From assembly GCA_013398015.1 (NCBI GenBank), contig VZRR01002800.1, positions 32,177 through 96,176 of the forward strand: a stretch of DNA of 64,000 nt. Direction: 5' to 3'. Under the pieces are notes generated by a model. That model was not told where the DNA came from. It worked only from the letters and a program-made list of their open reading frames with translations, and did not search any database. Shown here piece after piece: positions 13,860-26,647 of this stretch (positions are counted from its first letter, which is position 1; the number at the start of each line of letters is the position of its first letter). This DNA comes from Oreocharis arfaki. Taxonomy: Eukaryota; Chordata; Aves; Passeriformes; Paramythiidae. The position numbers and the translations under genes are program-made.

Positions 13860-14580
13860 GCTGTGTCAAAGCGGACGGCACAGCATCAGCGCAGCTCCGA
13901 GGAGGACAGCTCTCCCCAGCCATTCAGCCAGGGGCACACACTGCAGGAATCCTTCCCGACTGCTTGCGGTATCTACATCCCAATCACACTGCCCCCTCCA
14001 CCTCTAAAAAAAAAAAAAATCAAATAAGTAAATCGAAAGTACGCAAAATCTCTGGTGCGCCAATTCAGATCACAAAGCACAATTTATTGCGTGTTCTCTC
14101 TTTTTATTTATCCCTAAGTAGTAAACACGATTTCCATTCAGGGGGTTCGTTATGTTCCACTCCTACCAGACAATCACGGCACACTTGAGGCAATTGTTTA
14201 GCCTCTTCCTCTCAATTTTCCCATTACTGGGAGTAAGTACTGTTGGGACTCTTTAATAGCCCGACTGCAGCCCATATCAATAACAGATGAGGTTTAATCG
14301 TCCAACACAAAAATTATTTAGGCTCAGTAAGGACATTCAATGTCATTTGCATAATGGCATTTCTATCCTGAGCACCTAACCCATCGTGCATAAACAAGGC
14401 CATGGGACCATAAATAATAATAAATCATGACGTCCACACTCCTCTTGCTGTAATAGGAGCCTCTCTATGTAGAAATTATTTCGGCAGGAAACGGACACTA
14501 TAATTTTAAAGACATGTGACATTGCACAGGCCAGTAAATCACACTCGTGCGCACAGTCACGCACACGCTCGTGCCAGTGA
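13860..14580. promoter_or_regulatory. Candidate conserved non-coding block with octamer motif (intron 6)
   Basis: This roughly 700-bp block holds no transposon and is AT-rich, yet it keeps many isolated CpGs (for example near 14030-14060, 14120-14180, 14300 and 14430). That pattern often marks constrained elements. It has a perfect octamer ATTTGCAT at 14345-14352 and several TAAT/ATTA homeodomain-type cores. POU2F1/POU2F2 with B-cell co-activators bind the octamer. No open frame or RNA fold is evident. It may be a PAX5 enhancer or a distal element for a neighbour; conservation is inferred and not measured. An A13 run at about 14007-14019 interrupts it. Confidence 0.4.
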
Positions 14581-14937
14581 GGCTGCCTGTAGTGAGCAGC
14601 AAAACCCCATGGAGCAGCAGCACAGAACTCTGCCCACGCTGGCTGCTGGAAATGTTTTTATTATTGTTTCTTAGTCAGTGGTAGCAGGCTGAACAAAAGC
14701 AACTCCTGAGTGTGTGCAGTGTGTGCAGTGCCTGGGCATGTGCTCAGTGGACCTGTCAGTCTGCCAAATCCCTGCTGGGCAATCCCGCATGCCTGCTGTC
14801 TTTGGATCTCTGGGAAGGTCTGATGGGAAGAGAGCAGAGACCTGCAGATGGTCAGATGGGTGTTTTCCAAGCAAGCCCTTCATAGGCCCCTGCAGCTCCC
14901 AATGCCCAGCGGGGCAGAAATGGCCACTGGACTCTCT

Positions 14938-15065
14938 CAGAATCATGATACATTGAGGATAAAAAGCCCTCTAAGGCCATTGAGTCCAACAATTAACTCT
15001 GCTAAGGCCACCGCTAAACTATGTCCTCAAGAGCCATAAACTTCCTCTGGTTTTCAAACAGAAGC
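14938..15065 (-). repeat. CR1 LINE, 3' end (diverged)
   Basis: The plus strand shows the reversed CR1 tail 'cagaatcatgatacattga', then 'ggccattgagtccaac' and 'ctatgtcctcaagagcc'. The copy is short and diverged. Confidence 0.75.
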
Positions 15066-16875
15066 CTCCACCAAAAACCATGGTAAGGCCAGCCCAAGGG
15101 AGGTAAATGTACACAATGAGCTGAGGTGGCTTTCCAGATTTCAGCCTCACCTGGCCACTAACAAGTGCCTGGATGAACAGAAACAGCAACACCACCACAG
15201 TGGCAACAGTCAACCTCTGTTTCTGCAGGATTTCCTAGTTTCAACATCACATATTTGTCCTCAACAACTCTGGCATCTCTCTGTATAATATTTCTCTGTC
15301 CGCTATAGGACACAAAACGATAGGATGACTCACCCAAGCCTCCACCCACTCTCATCAGCACTGCCCAATCCTGCACAGGCTCTTCTTTCTGTCTCCATGC
15401 CAGAGCCTCCCACTTCAGTTTTCTGAGAAAAGCAGAAAGCCCACAACAGATTTTGTAGGAGCCTGCTCCCACGATGTTGAAACACCGGTGTCTGCAACTG
15501 CCCCAACCCCCTCCATCCTCTTCTCTCCAGCTGTCCTCTCTCCAGCCCTCCTCCTCCTCCCATGGCAGCCCTCACTAGCTCCTCTCCCGCTTTCCCCCCA
15601 GACTTACATGGGGGGTTTCTCTTCTTCCACTCTTTCCTGCCCCCTCCTCAGCACCTGCCCTCACCCCAGCACCACCTGAATTCTTTCAGCAGCCTCCACC
15701 ATCCTATCTGCAATGCTAAAAAGGGGGCACCTAATCAAAATAAAGCATGAAACACACAACTGAAATAAAGCGTAACACCGTGGTGGAAAAGCAGTTTACT
15801 TTTTGTAAACGCAGCTCAAAATTTAGGCTTTTATGCCTCTAATTGCTACAAGATATTGTTAAAATGTGCTGCTTCTCAGAACAGGAACTGGACAATTTCC
15901 CTCTCAACATTACCAATTTCAGCAAGAGGAGGAGGGAAAAGGTACAATCCTCCATCACAGTGGCTCCTCTGGTGCTCCTGTGCTTCCACTGAAGCAACCA
16001 AACTGAGTGTGCAGAGAAGAAAACACAACCCTCAGCATGGCCAAGTACTTCCTTATGGAGGGATAAAAATCAAAAATGTGAATGCACACTGAGAATGTGT
16101 GAGGTTGGCACCAATATTGCCAGGTCTTCAATCCATCCCGCCGATGGCTTCTGACACTTGAAAAGTCTTGTGCAAATTTTCAAGAACAGTTGGTATTTCT
16201 GTAATGCTTTCACATGAACTACCCAAAGGTGTTTCACAAATGCCATCTGAGAATCCTGGTATAGCATTTTTTGTATCACATTATTCATTGTGTACAATAA
16301 ACTGGTCTCAGAGTGGTGTGCCATGGTGTATTACCAGGGTCCAGCCTCATGGATAGCCAAAGCCCCCGCAGTCACTCCAAGGGCACCAAACAAGGCACCA
16401 ACAAGGGCACCAAACCTTTGCACAGGGGAAAACCAGTAGAGAAAGCTTCAGAGTTTGCTGTTTAGTGGCATTTTGCAAAGTACAAGCTGAACAAATCCAT
16501 GTCAACCTATGAACTCCTGTATTTCAAAGCCAAACACCAAGTAACACACATTCTTCATTTTCCGAAAGACTTTTGCTTTTCCTGTTGGTGCCCCTGGGAG
16601 CCTGGTGATCCTGTGGCAGTCAGGAGCCTTCTGCCTTCCATTTTTGAGGTGAAACTTTCTCTACAATGCTGAATTCCCCCTCAAATCACCAGTATAGAAC
16701 TGATCTTATTAAAAAAAAAAAAAGGCAAAACCAAACTAACAAAAAACACATTAAACAAAACCCCCATAATTTTCCAAAGATTTTCTTTCATCTTCACCTG
16801 CACCTGAACTAGAATGGTAAGGGCCACAATATCGCAGGCCAGTTTTCATTACAGCATGTTTATGGAAAAGCCAGA

Positions 16876-16912
16876 AATTTTAAAGGTCTTTTCCAATCTA
16901 AATGATTGTATG
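16876..16912 (+). repeat. CR1 3' terminal remnant
   Basis: The segment reads 'aaaggtcttttccaatctaa' followed by atgattgtatgg, the last ~35 bp of a CR1 element. It stands immediately before another CR1 copy in the same orientation. Confidence 0.7.
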
Positions 16913-16919
16913 GCACTAT

Positions 16920-17167
16920 GCCAGGGGAGGTAGGAAATACAGGAAAAGGTAGGATATTAGGAAAAAAAATTCATACAGAAAGGTTTGTGAATCATTGGAA
17001 CAGGCTGCCCAGGGAAGTGGTGGAGTCACCATCCCTGGAATTGTTAAAAAAACATTTGGATATGGTTGAGGACCCAGTTTAATGATGAATTCGGTGGTGG
17101 TGCTGGGCTGACAGTTGGATTTGATCCTAAAGGTCTTTTCCAACCTTAACAATTCTGTGATTCTATA
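16920..17167 (+). repeat. CR1 LINE, 3' end
   Basis: A clear CR1 tail: 'ggaacaggctgcccaggg' with 'aagtggtggagtcaccatcc', then 'cctaaaggtcttttccaacc' ending in 'aattctgtgattctat'. It is 5' truncated with about 250 bp left and is antisense to PAX5. Confidence 0.92.
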
Positions 17168-19164
17168 AGTACAAATGTTGTTTTCAGAAGTTTTATGCAG
17201 CACTTTCTGATTACATATCCTTGGAGGTGTGGGATTAGAGAGACAGCAGGAACTGAACAAATTCTGGGCACTGTCAGCAGGCAAAGTGACTGGCTTACAT
17301 ATTTTAACCCGAGTGTTTTGTCCTGAAAACAAGAAGTGCCAGGATGGGTGCTGGGAATGTGGAGTAGGGGAGATGCTCCTTGCCCTGCATGCATGCTGCA
17401 GGCATACCTCATGCAAATGGAGGCCCTGGGCAAGGGAACAGCAGGAGAGTGATGCAGTGTTTGCTTTGATGTGACATTCAGTAAGGATGAATAGGCACAG
17501 AACCCCACTCATCTTGTGGGGTAAATTTTGAGCTGTTTTTCCCCCTTTGTTAATTATCTGAGGCCCACTGGCAACCAAATCTGACCAGCAACAGGTCCAG
17601 AGTGTGAAGGCTCCAGGACAAGATGCTGGAGACTGGGGCAGGACAGCATTCCCCACCCCAGGAACAAACATTCTGTCTGCCCTACCTGCCCACAGGGCAG
17701 GGAAATGGGCTCCTCACCTTCAGAAATATACCTACAAACACCAGAATTTTTTTTGGCATAAAAATCTAAGCAAAACAGAGACAGGCTGGCAAGTCAGGGT
17801 ATCTATAGGGTGCTGATTCCAAGTAAAGAGACTCTGTCTGATACACTCACAGCCTGTTGCTGCTGGAGGCCCTGTACCTCTCCGGTATCATGACAGGCTT
17901 CAGTGACAGACCCTCTACACAGAAAAATCATCAAAGATGACAGGTTTCGGTGAAACATTTCAGTTTTTATCAAAACATTTTCTATTGGAAAGACAGGTTC
18001 AGCCAGGCACGCTGGTGTTGTAATACTCACTATTTTGCTGATAAAACTGCAGAAGACTCCTGGGCACCATACATGCAGTGGAGCATCACCACAAGCAAAC
18101 AGCATCAGGTAACCAGAAGGGAACCCACCACCAGTATTACCTGAGCACCTCTTCCACCCCAAAAGCTACTCCAGTTTTTATGCCAGAGAGGTATTCGGGG
18201 TTATATTTTCAAAATTTCCTCTCCAGTCAAAAGAACCAGAGAAGAACCATTTGAACAAAAACACAGTTGCAGAGGCTGTGCCATCAATTAAATCTCCCAC
18301 TGGTACTGAGCCTCACAGTTTGACAACGCCTGAAAATCATTTGTCAGGTACATAATCTGATGACAATTTCTTGTGTAACATAATTTAATCCATTATTTAA
18401 TCTTGTGTTTCAATTATTTAGAGAGGTCCCAGTAACCAGTGAAATACTCCAAGCCTAACAGAGCATCTGACAAGTGCAGTTCTTATGCCTGGCTTCACTC
18501 CATAGCTCCTATTCCAGGAAAGCACTCATCACCTCCAGGACCTTGTTCTCCCTCAGCCCTCTGTGCGTGGCTTATCTGGACTGACTCAGACCTGAGGTCA
18601 GCCCTGAGCCTGAAGGGGGTTTTGCAAGAGAAACCCTTGCCTCTCCAATGTTGCCCCTATTTCATTCCATTTTCAGGGTGAGAGGAGCAGAGCTGAAATC
18701 ATCCCCCTATATGTTAATCTACTCTCTTAGTGCAGGAGTTCCCTCCTTTCCAATTATTTTTTTATTATCATTTTGGAAAATTCTGCTGCAAACAAATTTT
18801 AAGCAGCCGCTATTCATATGAGCAGAGAGGAATTTTAAATGGGTCCGCTTTGTCTGGAAGTGGCTTAGCTCCCCAGTTGCTTTTTGTCATCATCTGGACA
18901 CTGGTGTAGGTTGTTTCGTTCAATGCCGTCCTTAAAAAAAATGGCAACACAAAACTATGGTATTCTTCTGAGAACCCAGCCTCTGCACTGACCAAGTTTC
19001 TCAGACTCCTTGGCACTTCATGACAAACAACTCTCCATCTCATCCTCTGCACTGGGTGAACCAGTGCTGCTCTTCCACTCCAACCACACTTTTCATTGTA
19101 ACCACACAAAGGTTTTCCTTAAACACATCATAACAACTGGAATGAATATAGTGGCTGAGCAGCA

Positions 19165-19325
19165 AGGTAGTGGAATGACCTGGGTTGGAAGGAAGTTTCA
19201 GAGGTCCCTCAAAGCAGGGCCAGCTATGGAGCCAGGCCAGGCAGCTCAGGGATTCATCTATCTGGGTCTTGAAAATCCCCATAGGCAGAGACTGCACAAC
19301 TTTGGACCCTGCAGAGCCTCTCCTG
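19165..19325 (-). repeat. CR1 LINE, 3' part (diverged)
   Basis: The plus strand contains 'aatgacctgggttggaagga', then a part like 'gggtcttgaaaatccccata' and 'gactgcacaactttgg'. These are the reverse of the CR1 tail region. The copy is diverged. Confidence 0.75.
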
Positions 19326-20172
19326 TGTCAGTTCATGCCCCTGTTGGTTGTGCTCCCACTGTGTACCCCCATTGAGAGTTCGGCTCCTTCTGAGATGTTT
19401 TAGAACACCAAGTTCTTCAAGGGAGCATACTTGCATCTTTGTCAATTATAAGGTGATTGACAGATTCAGAGAAAGCCCACAGAATGAGTGTAAAACAGCA
19501 GTGATTTCCAAACTAAGACTGGAAAACGTACTTGCAGCTTGTCACAGTCTGTGGGATCCAGACATTTACTGGGGACTAAGTAGAGAAGTGTTGTTCCATT
19601 CTTCAAATGCTGCTGCAAGCCCTCCACCTCAAATATAATGGGAATGGGCCAGGCACTAGTTACATCAACAGGCAAGTGTGTTTACTCACAGATTTGTCCT
19701 TCCTTCTCATGTGGGGCTAACACAGACATAAGGAGGTTGGTCAGTCTTGATATAACTGTCCAACTAGTGCTGTTACATGATATTGATATTGGTGAAGGAC
19801 CTGGTTTATCTCTCTAAACTGAAAAATAAAGAAATTATTTATTGTGAAACACACAATAAATGAAGAGATGTCTTTACTCAATGCCAGTTCCCAAATTTGA
19901 AAGACATGGGAACACTTCTGTCAAGATAACAAATGGGGAAAGCTTTTCTTAGATTTCCTACCTCTCTATCACACTTAGAAGCCACAGAAAATCTTCTAGA
20001 AGAGACCATCTGCTGCCTTTGCAAGATGTTGTGTTCTATGTAGTCACTAAGCTCTGGGTGTAAAGCTGGTGGAAGGTGCTGAGATGACACTTGGTGGCTG
20101 GAAAAACATCCCTTCCAGCATTACCCAACAGGAATGGTGCTATGGCTGCAATTTCCAAACATTTCCCCCAGG

Positions 20173-21282
20173 TGTTGAGGTTTAGGATTTTTCCCTTTTG
20201 TTTCTTTCTCTCATGGGATTTTGTCTCATCTGTTGCTAAGAGACAATAACAACCAGTACTTAAGAGACAAAAGAAATGGCGAAGGTGGAGGAACGGTGCA
20301 GCTGGCTACTCTCTTACCTGGGAGGGTTGGTCTTTGGAAGGGCAGAGGTACCCGAGATTTTGGCAGGGAGGTGGGGGGCTGGGTTCAGCTCCTCTCACTC
20401 TCTCACCCTGGACATCGGAGGGGAGACAGGCTGCAGTCACTGTGGTGAGAATTCACCACCACCGCAGGGTTCCATCTCCTGCTGCCTTCCCCTACTGTGA
20501 CTGAAGCTCTGCTTGGAAGAGTGGCTGTTGCACTGGGACCTTATTAACACCTTACCTCACTAGAAAAGGACCCTTCATCATCTGCTTGGGTGCCTCAGGG
20601 GAAACCCCCAGGATCCCCAAGACCCTCCAGCTCCAAGGGAGCCTCTCCTACCTGTGTTCAGGAGCCAGGCTGCCGCTGCTCAGCCCTGCCACTTCTCTGC
20701 CACTGCTCCCAGTTTTTCACTACACTGTAACCCCGCACTCCCTGCCTGCTGGGACACCACTGTGGCTTCTGCTACAGCTGCGGAGTTTGTGATACATTTC
20801 GTTTGCTACTCCGGAATCTGCTCATCCCTGCTGTTCCAGCTGCTGCTCCAAGGTTCCTGCTGCAGCCCTTTCTCGCCATCCACCCTGCCCGCCATTATGA
20901 CATGAGGGAGACCCGGCCGCGCTCGTGCCACAGCGCCCCCTGCAGGAGTGGGGAAATCACTGCACCCGCCCTGCCCGGCCGGGAGCCACCAGCGCCCCTG
21001 CTGGCCATGACCGGAACTGCACCAAGGGGAAAGCGCCCACAGCCGAGCGAGGCTGGCACTGGGCTCTGCTCTGCTCTGGGTCAGTGATGCTGCCGCTGTT
21101 TGCTTGCTGTGTTATCCATACACACACTGGTGAAGAGCTGTTATTCCTTTTTCCCATATGTTTGCCTGAAAGCCCCTTAATTTCAGAGTTATAATAATTC
21201 AGAGTGAAGGGGGTCATATTTTTTCCATTCCAAGGGAGATTCCCACCTTCCTTGGCAGACACCTGTCTTTCAAACCAAGACA
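20173..21282. mobile_element. Probable solo LTR of an endogenous retrovirus (about 1.1 kb)
   Basis: The block starts tgttgaggtttagg and ends caaaccaagaca, so it has the TG...CA borders of an LTR. The five bases before it (ccagg, 20168-20172) and after it (ccagt, 21283-21287) agree at four of five positions, as an aged 5-bp target duplication would. Composition changes sharply inside, with a GC- and CpG-rich part at about 20880-21070 within an AT-richer intron. The 3' part resembles passerine LTR sequence as I remember it. No gag, pol or env reading frame is seen next to it, so it would be a solo LTR. The orientation is probably plus. Its CpGs are poorly decayed, which suggests a fairly young insertion. 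Confidence 0.55.
20932..21004 (-). promoter_or_regulatory. Two CTCF-like motifs inside the LTR-like block
   Basis: The plus strand has agcgccccctgcagg at 20932-20946 and agcgcccctgctgg at 20991-21004. Both resemble the C-rich strand of the CTCF core (AGCGCCCCCTGNTGG); the second is one C short. They point the same way and are about 59 bp apart. CTCF binding is inferred from motif similarity only. Confidence 0.3.
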
Positions 21283-23629
21283 CCAGTCTTTCCGGGAGAA
21301 AGCATACCACACTCCTCCTCAATAGCATCTCAGTCCCTGAGGAGCTTCCAGAGTGTGGGAGAGCTGATCTGCCTTTGCCAGCTGCTGACTGTGCCACATG
21401 TCACGAACGTTTCCTTTGCATGAGCCTGTGCACAATGTGGGGAGCCTGCCAGGGGGAGAAGACATCCCCCCATTTTATGCAGAACAAAGAGAAAATAGAC
21501 AAGGACAAAGGAGATGTGGGCGCACAAGCCACAGCAAGGCTGGCCTTTTCTTTATCTTGTGAATTTGTATTTTTACATATAGTCATATTTGAGAGCAGTC
21601 AGGAGGAAGAAAAAGGGATGTTTAAAGCTAGAAATATAATGCAATTCTCTAAGGAGCTGTCTAGCTTAGTATTTTGGGATTCCTCCTCTCTGATGGGTCA
21701 AACGGAGGAGGAGGTGACAAGGACTCCCCTGTGCAGGAAAAAGACTCACACTTGGCAACCCTGGAGCCAGAGGTAGTCCCCAGACAGAGTCATGTGATTT
21801 GGGGAATGTAGCCCAGCAAACCCAATGCTCAGACTGGGAGAGAAGCATCATTTGCATCAGCTCCAGCCATCACTGAAGCTTCCCTAACCAAGTAACAGGC
21901 GTTGGTAGAGCTCCAGTCTTTCAAATTCACCCTGAAATGCCTGAAATGTGTGTGCTATTACTCTTCTCCTGCTTGGTCTCATTGCACTGACTGCCATCAC
22001 AGCAGAGTGTGTGCAGTGAAACCCCAGCTCTCTCCTCTACCAGCAGCATCTCTGCAGCATGGTCATGCCCCCAAGGTATTGCAGACCCCAGGAAGTGCTC
22101 CCTGTCACCTTCTGGAAAAGTCTAGAGGAGAAATCCTGTCCCCAGACTGCCCATTACTTCTAGACAAAGTGGGAAAGCTGATCACCACCCGATTCTACAG
22201 AGAGGGACTTCTGGGAAGGGGCATTGAGCTGCAATGGGGATGTGGGGTATCTCCATCTCTGTGCCAGACAGGAGGGTGGGCAACACCTGGATTATCCCAC
22301 CTGCCCTTCTTCCCACCACTCTTGCTTACTCAAAGACGAGCCATTTCAATTCCAGACCCCTCAGATATCCTCAGCTGCCCCTGAAAGCCGCAGGGTTGCT
22401 TTTCACAAGGATGATGCTGATGCAGGAAGACATTTGCTGGATACATGGCTCCTGTCATGCTCCTTCCCCAGAAAACTCTTTGCCTTCACAGCCCCACTGT
22501 CACACAGAATATCAGGTGTCATACAACAGAGTCTGCTGTGACTGTCACCACCCAACATGACATGTCACAACAAGGTGGCACACGCACGGAATTCTGTGCT
22601 GTCTTCAGAAGCTCATGCACAAACAACGCTCGTAAGGAAGGGCAAAGGAGCGGGAACGAAAAGAGGAGGTACTGGCCAAAGGAGCTGTTTTCTGCTGCTA
22701 TTCTAAAACAAAAGCTTTCCCACTTAAAAAAATAGTTGATTTTTAGCAGGAAGAAACACTATGGCAGGTTTCTTTCTCCTTTTTCAATGTAAAGCAGAGC
22801 AGAGCCAAAGGAGAAGCTGGTGCATCTCTCTACATCCCCAGAAGTGCAATGAAAGGACATACGGCTCAGAGAAGAGACTCTGTCCTGAGGAGGCATCAGC
22901 CTCTACGGCAGCACAAGTGTTGCATGAGAGCATCTGAGACAGACACTGGAGCTCTATCAGACACTTTTTCAGAATAAGCTGGTGATGCTGAACTGGAGAC
23001 AGCAGTTGACAGCATGGTTTTGAGGCTCAAAATGCTTTGTGCACAGAGCAGCTCTAGAAAAAAACACCTCATGCAAGAGATGGGGGTAAGTGCTACTGTC
23101 ATCTCCCAGAAGGTGCTGCTCTGTCCCACTGAAATGCTCCATGTTACAGGTGAGCACTGGTCCTCTCACCTTTTGTTTACCTGTTTAGTTTCTACTATCA
23201 TTGAAAGGTTCTACTGGACAAGTAAAAATATTGCCAGCCTGAGATTTCGTTCTGAGTAATCTTTAAAGGACACTCTCCACCTCTTTCCATTTTAACAACT
23301 GGCTGGCAGAGAGGGCTACAGTAGGTGTGGGTGCACCCCCACATCACACACACCCACCCAGGGTGGGAGCAGCTCATTCCCACACCACCCATCCCCCTGA
23401 CATGGCTTACTGTGGGGACGACCAGCAAAGACCAGCACTCAAGGAATCAACAACTGCAGCAAGGGGCCAGTGCCACTTCCTGCCGACCAGCAGGAGCACA
23501 GCTTTTTCTCCTACAGCCCCCCCATAGGGCAGGGGTCATGGGTGCCTGTGCTCCCAGCTGCTGTCCCTCCACTATCCTACCCGCCTGGACCTCACGCCCT
23601 TTCCATTCGGTAGGGGTATTGATCTGCTG

Positions 23630-23860
23630 GCAGCAATGGGCTGGATAATTAGCCAGGAATTAGGGTTTCTATTACAGCCAGGAGGCTGCCCCAGCTGATT
23701 TATCACCTGAATAATTTACTGTGATTGAAAGGAAATTAAAATGAACTCCATTTGACAACTGTGCGCTTTTATGGGCTTTAGTGAAGACTCAAAAGCCAAA
23801 TTAATAGCCTGGTGTTGTTTGATAGTCTACTGAGAGTAAATATGGGAAGGTTTTTTGTCT
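23630..23860. promoter_or_regulatory. Candidate conserved non-coding block (intron 6)
   Basis: Unique AT-rich sequence with many homeodomain-type cores (taattag, aattaat, gataatt) and no transposon. The texture resembles vertebrate conserved non-coding elements. No coding potential is seen. The call rests on appearance alone. Confidence 0.3.
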
Positions 23861-24787
23861 CCTGATGTGCTCTCCTAGGCTGGATTTTAGAGTTGTTTTT
23901 TTTTTTTTAACTTCCCACCAGTAAGGCTATAGTCTGGAGCAGGAGAGATTTCAGCTGTAAAAGCCAGATAACCGCCCTTCCTCCCTGCTCCTCTCTGCAC
24001 TGCCAGCACCCACCCCCCCCTTCTTTTCTGCAGGTACAGAGGATCACAGGATCAGCAGACTGGGGATGAGCAGGTAGCGCCTGCCAGCAGCCCCTTGCCC
24101 AGCCTGGCACCAGCATTGGCACCAGCAGCCAGGGCAGCTCACCCAGCTGCTGATGCTGGCGACAGGCTGCCAGCAGGGCGGCCTGAGAAAAGGCACGGGG
24201 GTAACGCAGCCACCAAAATCATCATGCATCCCACGACCCTTTATCACCACTTCGATCCCCCGCCACTGGAAGAGCCAGGGGTGCACTTCACCGTGATTCA
24301 GGGTGTTGACCTCGCAGCACCATGTCTTCTACTCACTACTGCCTGCACTCCTGCAGAGCTGGCAGAGCAATGCTAGGTTCCGCTTTGCCACTTCCTTTGT
24401 CTTTATGTTTTCTCAATTTTAGTATTTATGCACACTTATTGAGCCACATATTATTGTTTCCTTTTCTGTTGTCACTCGCTTTTCATTTAGCACACCATAT
24501 AATGCAACCATGGTTAAGAGCTTTTCTTGGAATGCTCAAATCATTTCTGCAAGTGGCAGATTGAGAAAAGATGTGGTTATTCAAACTAACCATAATTTAG
24601 TGCCATAATTTTCACTGTTTCTGGACAACATGAAAATTTGGGAAGACACAAATATTGGCTCTGTATTTCTCAATATAAGTGTCAGGGTATTTTCAGATGC
24701 TCAACAGCCTCTGTCTAACCAAAGGTTTCCCATGAAAAACCATATTTCTCGCACTGTAGGGACCAGGACCAAGCATACGGTCCTGCA

Positions 24788-24880
24788 GTTCACAGAATCA
24801 TTGCATGGTTTGGGAGTGATCTTAAATATCTTGTTTCAACCCTGCTGCCACAGGCAGGGACACCTTTTGGTAGATTGATT
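24788..24880 (-). repeat. CR1 LINE, 3' terminal fragment
   Basis: The plus strand reads 'ttcacagaatcattgcatgg', then a tttgggagtgatctta stretch and 'ccacaggcagggacacctt'. This is the reversed last ~90 bp of CR1. Confidence 0.85.
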
Positions 24881-26616
24881 CTTTCCTTCTGCTTCTCCAG
24901 TAACAGCACTTGGGGAGGGAGCCCACTTAAAACACAATTAGGTTGTACTTTCTGGCTTTACTAGAAGTTTCCATAATTCCTGAAGATCAAACTCCAGTAC
25001 TGTAAGGGGGGATTGCGTATCTCACTCTTCTCAGAAGCTGCATTCCTGCTGCTCCTGGGAAACAAACCCCAAGATTCCTCTTTCAAAGCTGGAACATACT
25101 TAGGCAGAAAGCAAAACCTGACAATTTTCAAAAGAAGTTTATGCCTCTCTCTTGGTCAATTCAGAGAACTTCTTTGGTGCAACTCTCTCTGAATCAGGCT
25201 TCAACTTCATGCAATTCTTCCACTTTTTCCAAATCATAAGAAACTTTTTGGGGATTCCTTGGCTATCCAAATTCCATTATCTATCCAAATTCTATCTACC
25301 TATGATTATCTCCAGATGCACATTTACTTGCAATCCATATCACAAATATATGTGTTACTATATGTTTGCCAGGTTACTGGTTTCTGTATGAGCCCAGAAT
25401 ATCTACATTTTATCCAGAAATCAATGTGAGAACAGATACCCTGTTTAGTTCTAGCTAAAAGCAATGGGAAAGCACCAGCAAGGGCCTGGGAATCATTTAC
25501 TATTAGCAGCAAGCAGTTCTCTTCTAAGCCCGTGACCTACATAGTGTTGAATCTGGTCACATCATGTTATGCCTCATTATGGCCCTGATCTGAAGTTTAT
25601 TGAAGTCAATAGAAATATCCCTCTTGGCTTCAATGAGTATTCGATTGGACCCATGTGTGAAGCTGAAAGTACAAGTACAATTCTTTTTTTTATTCTGAGA
25701 AAATTAACACACTGTCTCTCCCATTGAGCCAATTACCCCGCATTTTTCACCTGTAGATGCATTAATCCCGCTCTCACAGCCTCCACAAGCATATTGGTCC
25801 ACAAGCCCCAGGCTTGCCCCCTGCCTGCTTCAATGGGACTTTCCTGCACTTGTCCAGCCTCACATACCTGAAGTCCCTAGGTCTCCTTGACTTGCCTGGG
25901 TCCTGGTCTCCAGGAACATCTCCTGTCTTTGTCAGTGCTTTGGCTGGAGAATGCATTTGAGTCAACAGTTCATGTAACAAGTGTCACATGCTTGGCCAGT
26001 CTGGGACAACTTCCCAAAGATGCTGGGGAGAGGTCCTCCATCCTTCTGGCTGGAATCACAGTAAGCCATTGGAGGACAATCACCCTTACAGCCACACAGA
26101 GGGGTTTGCTAAGTACAGCCAGAGCTTCCACTTCCTCCAGATCTTAATGGACAATAGGCACCGGAAAATTATGCCACTCAGTGTTGCAACTCTCTGCACA
26201 GGATGAGTGCCAGTTCTGCATAAATTCTGAACTGTCATTGCAGTGACCATGAACAATGCGGGGCTGCCTGCGGCAGAGGCCAGGCTGAAGTAGGTTAGTC
26301 TGCCACAGGTATAGGTGCACAACACAACTCCAGGGCAGGCAGGGAGGTAAAAGCCACTCCTTGTGTCAGTTTGGGTTCTTCCAAGGGAATCTGGGGTGTT
26401 GGCAACACCATCAGCCTTCCCTGTGGGCAGGGGGGCTTCACTGCACAGCCAACACACTGGGTAGCACCACGGCCCATCCACATCCACACACAGAACACAA
26501 AGAGAATGGAAGCTGCTGTGAAGGCTTTCCTTTTTGAGGTCTGAGAATTATATGGAACTCAAGTTACAGGCGTTGTCCCTGCTGACGGAAGAGACACACA
26601 GAGCTGGTACACAGCA

Positions 26617-26647
26617 GCCATTCTGTACACAACATGTACAGAATGGC
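26617..26647. repeat. Perfect 13-bp inverted repeat, 5-base loop
   Basis: The arms gccattctgtaca (26617-26629) and tgtacagaatggc (26635-26647) are exact reverse complements around the loop caaca. Beyond a single A-A mismatch one further C-G pair and a G-T pair could form. The stem is too short for a typical pre-miRNA. It could form a hairpin in the transcript or a small cruciform. Confidence 0.85.

Noticed and set aside
16916..17671. Minus-strand open frame of 251 codons, the longest in the window
   Set aside because: Much of it is the antisense strand of the CR1 copy at 16920-17167 and the rest shows no protein family, so it is a chance frame.
21204..21776. Plus-strand open frame of 190 codons at the LTR edge
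   Set aside because: It begins inside the LTR-like block and continues into unique intron with no recognisable domain.
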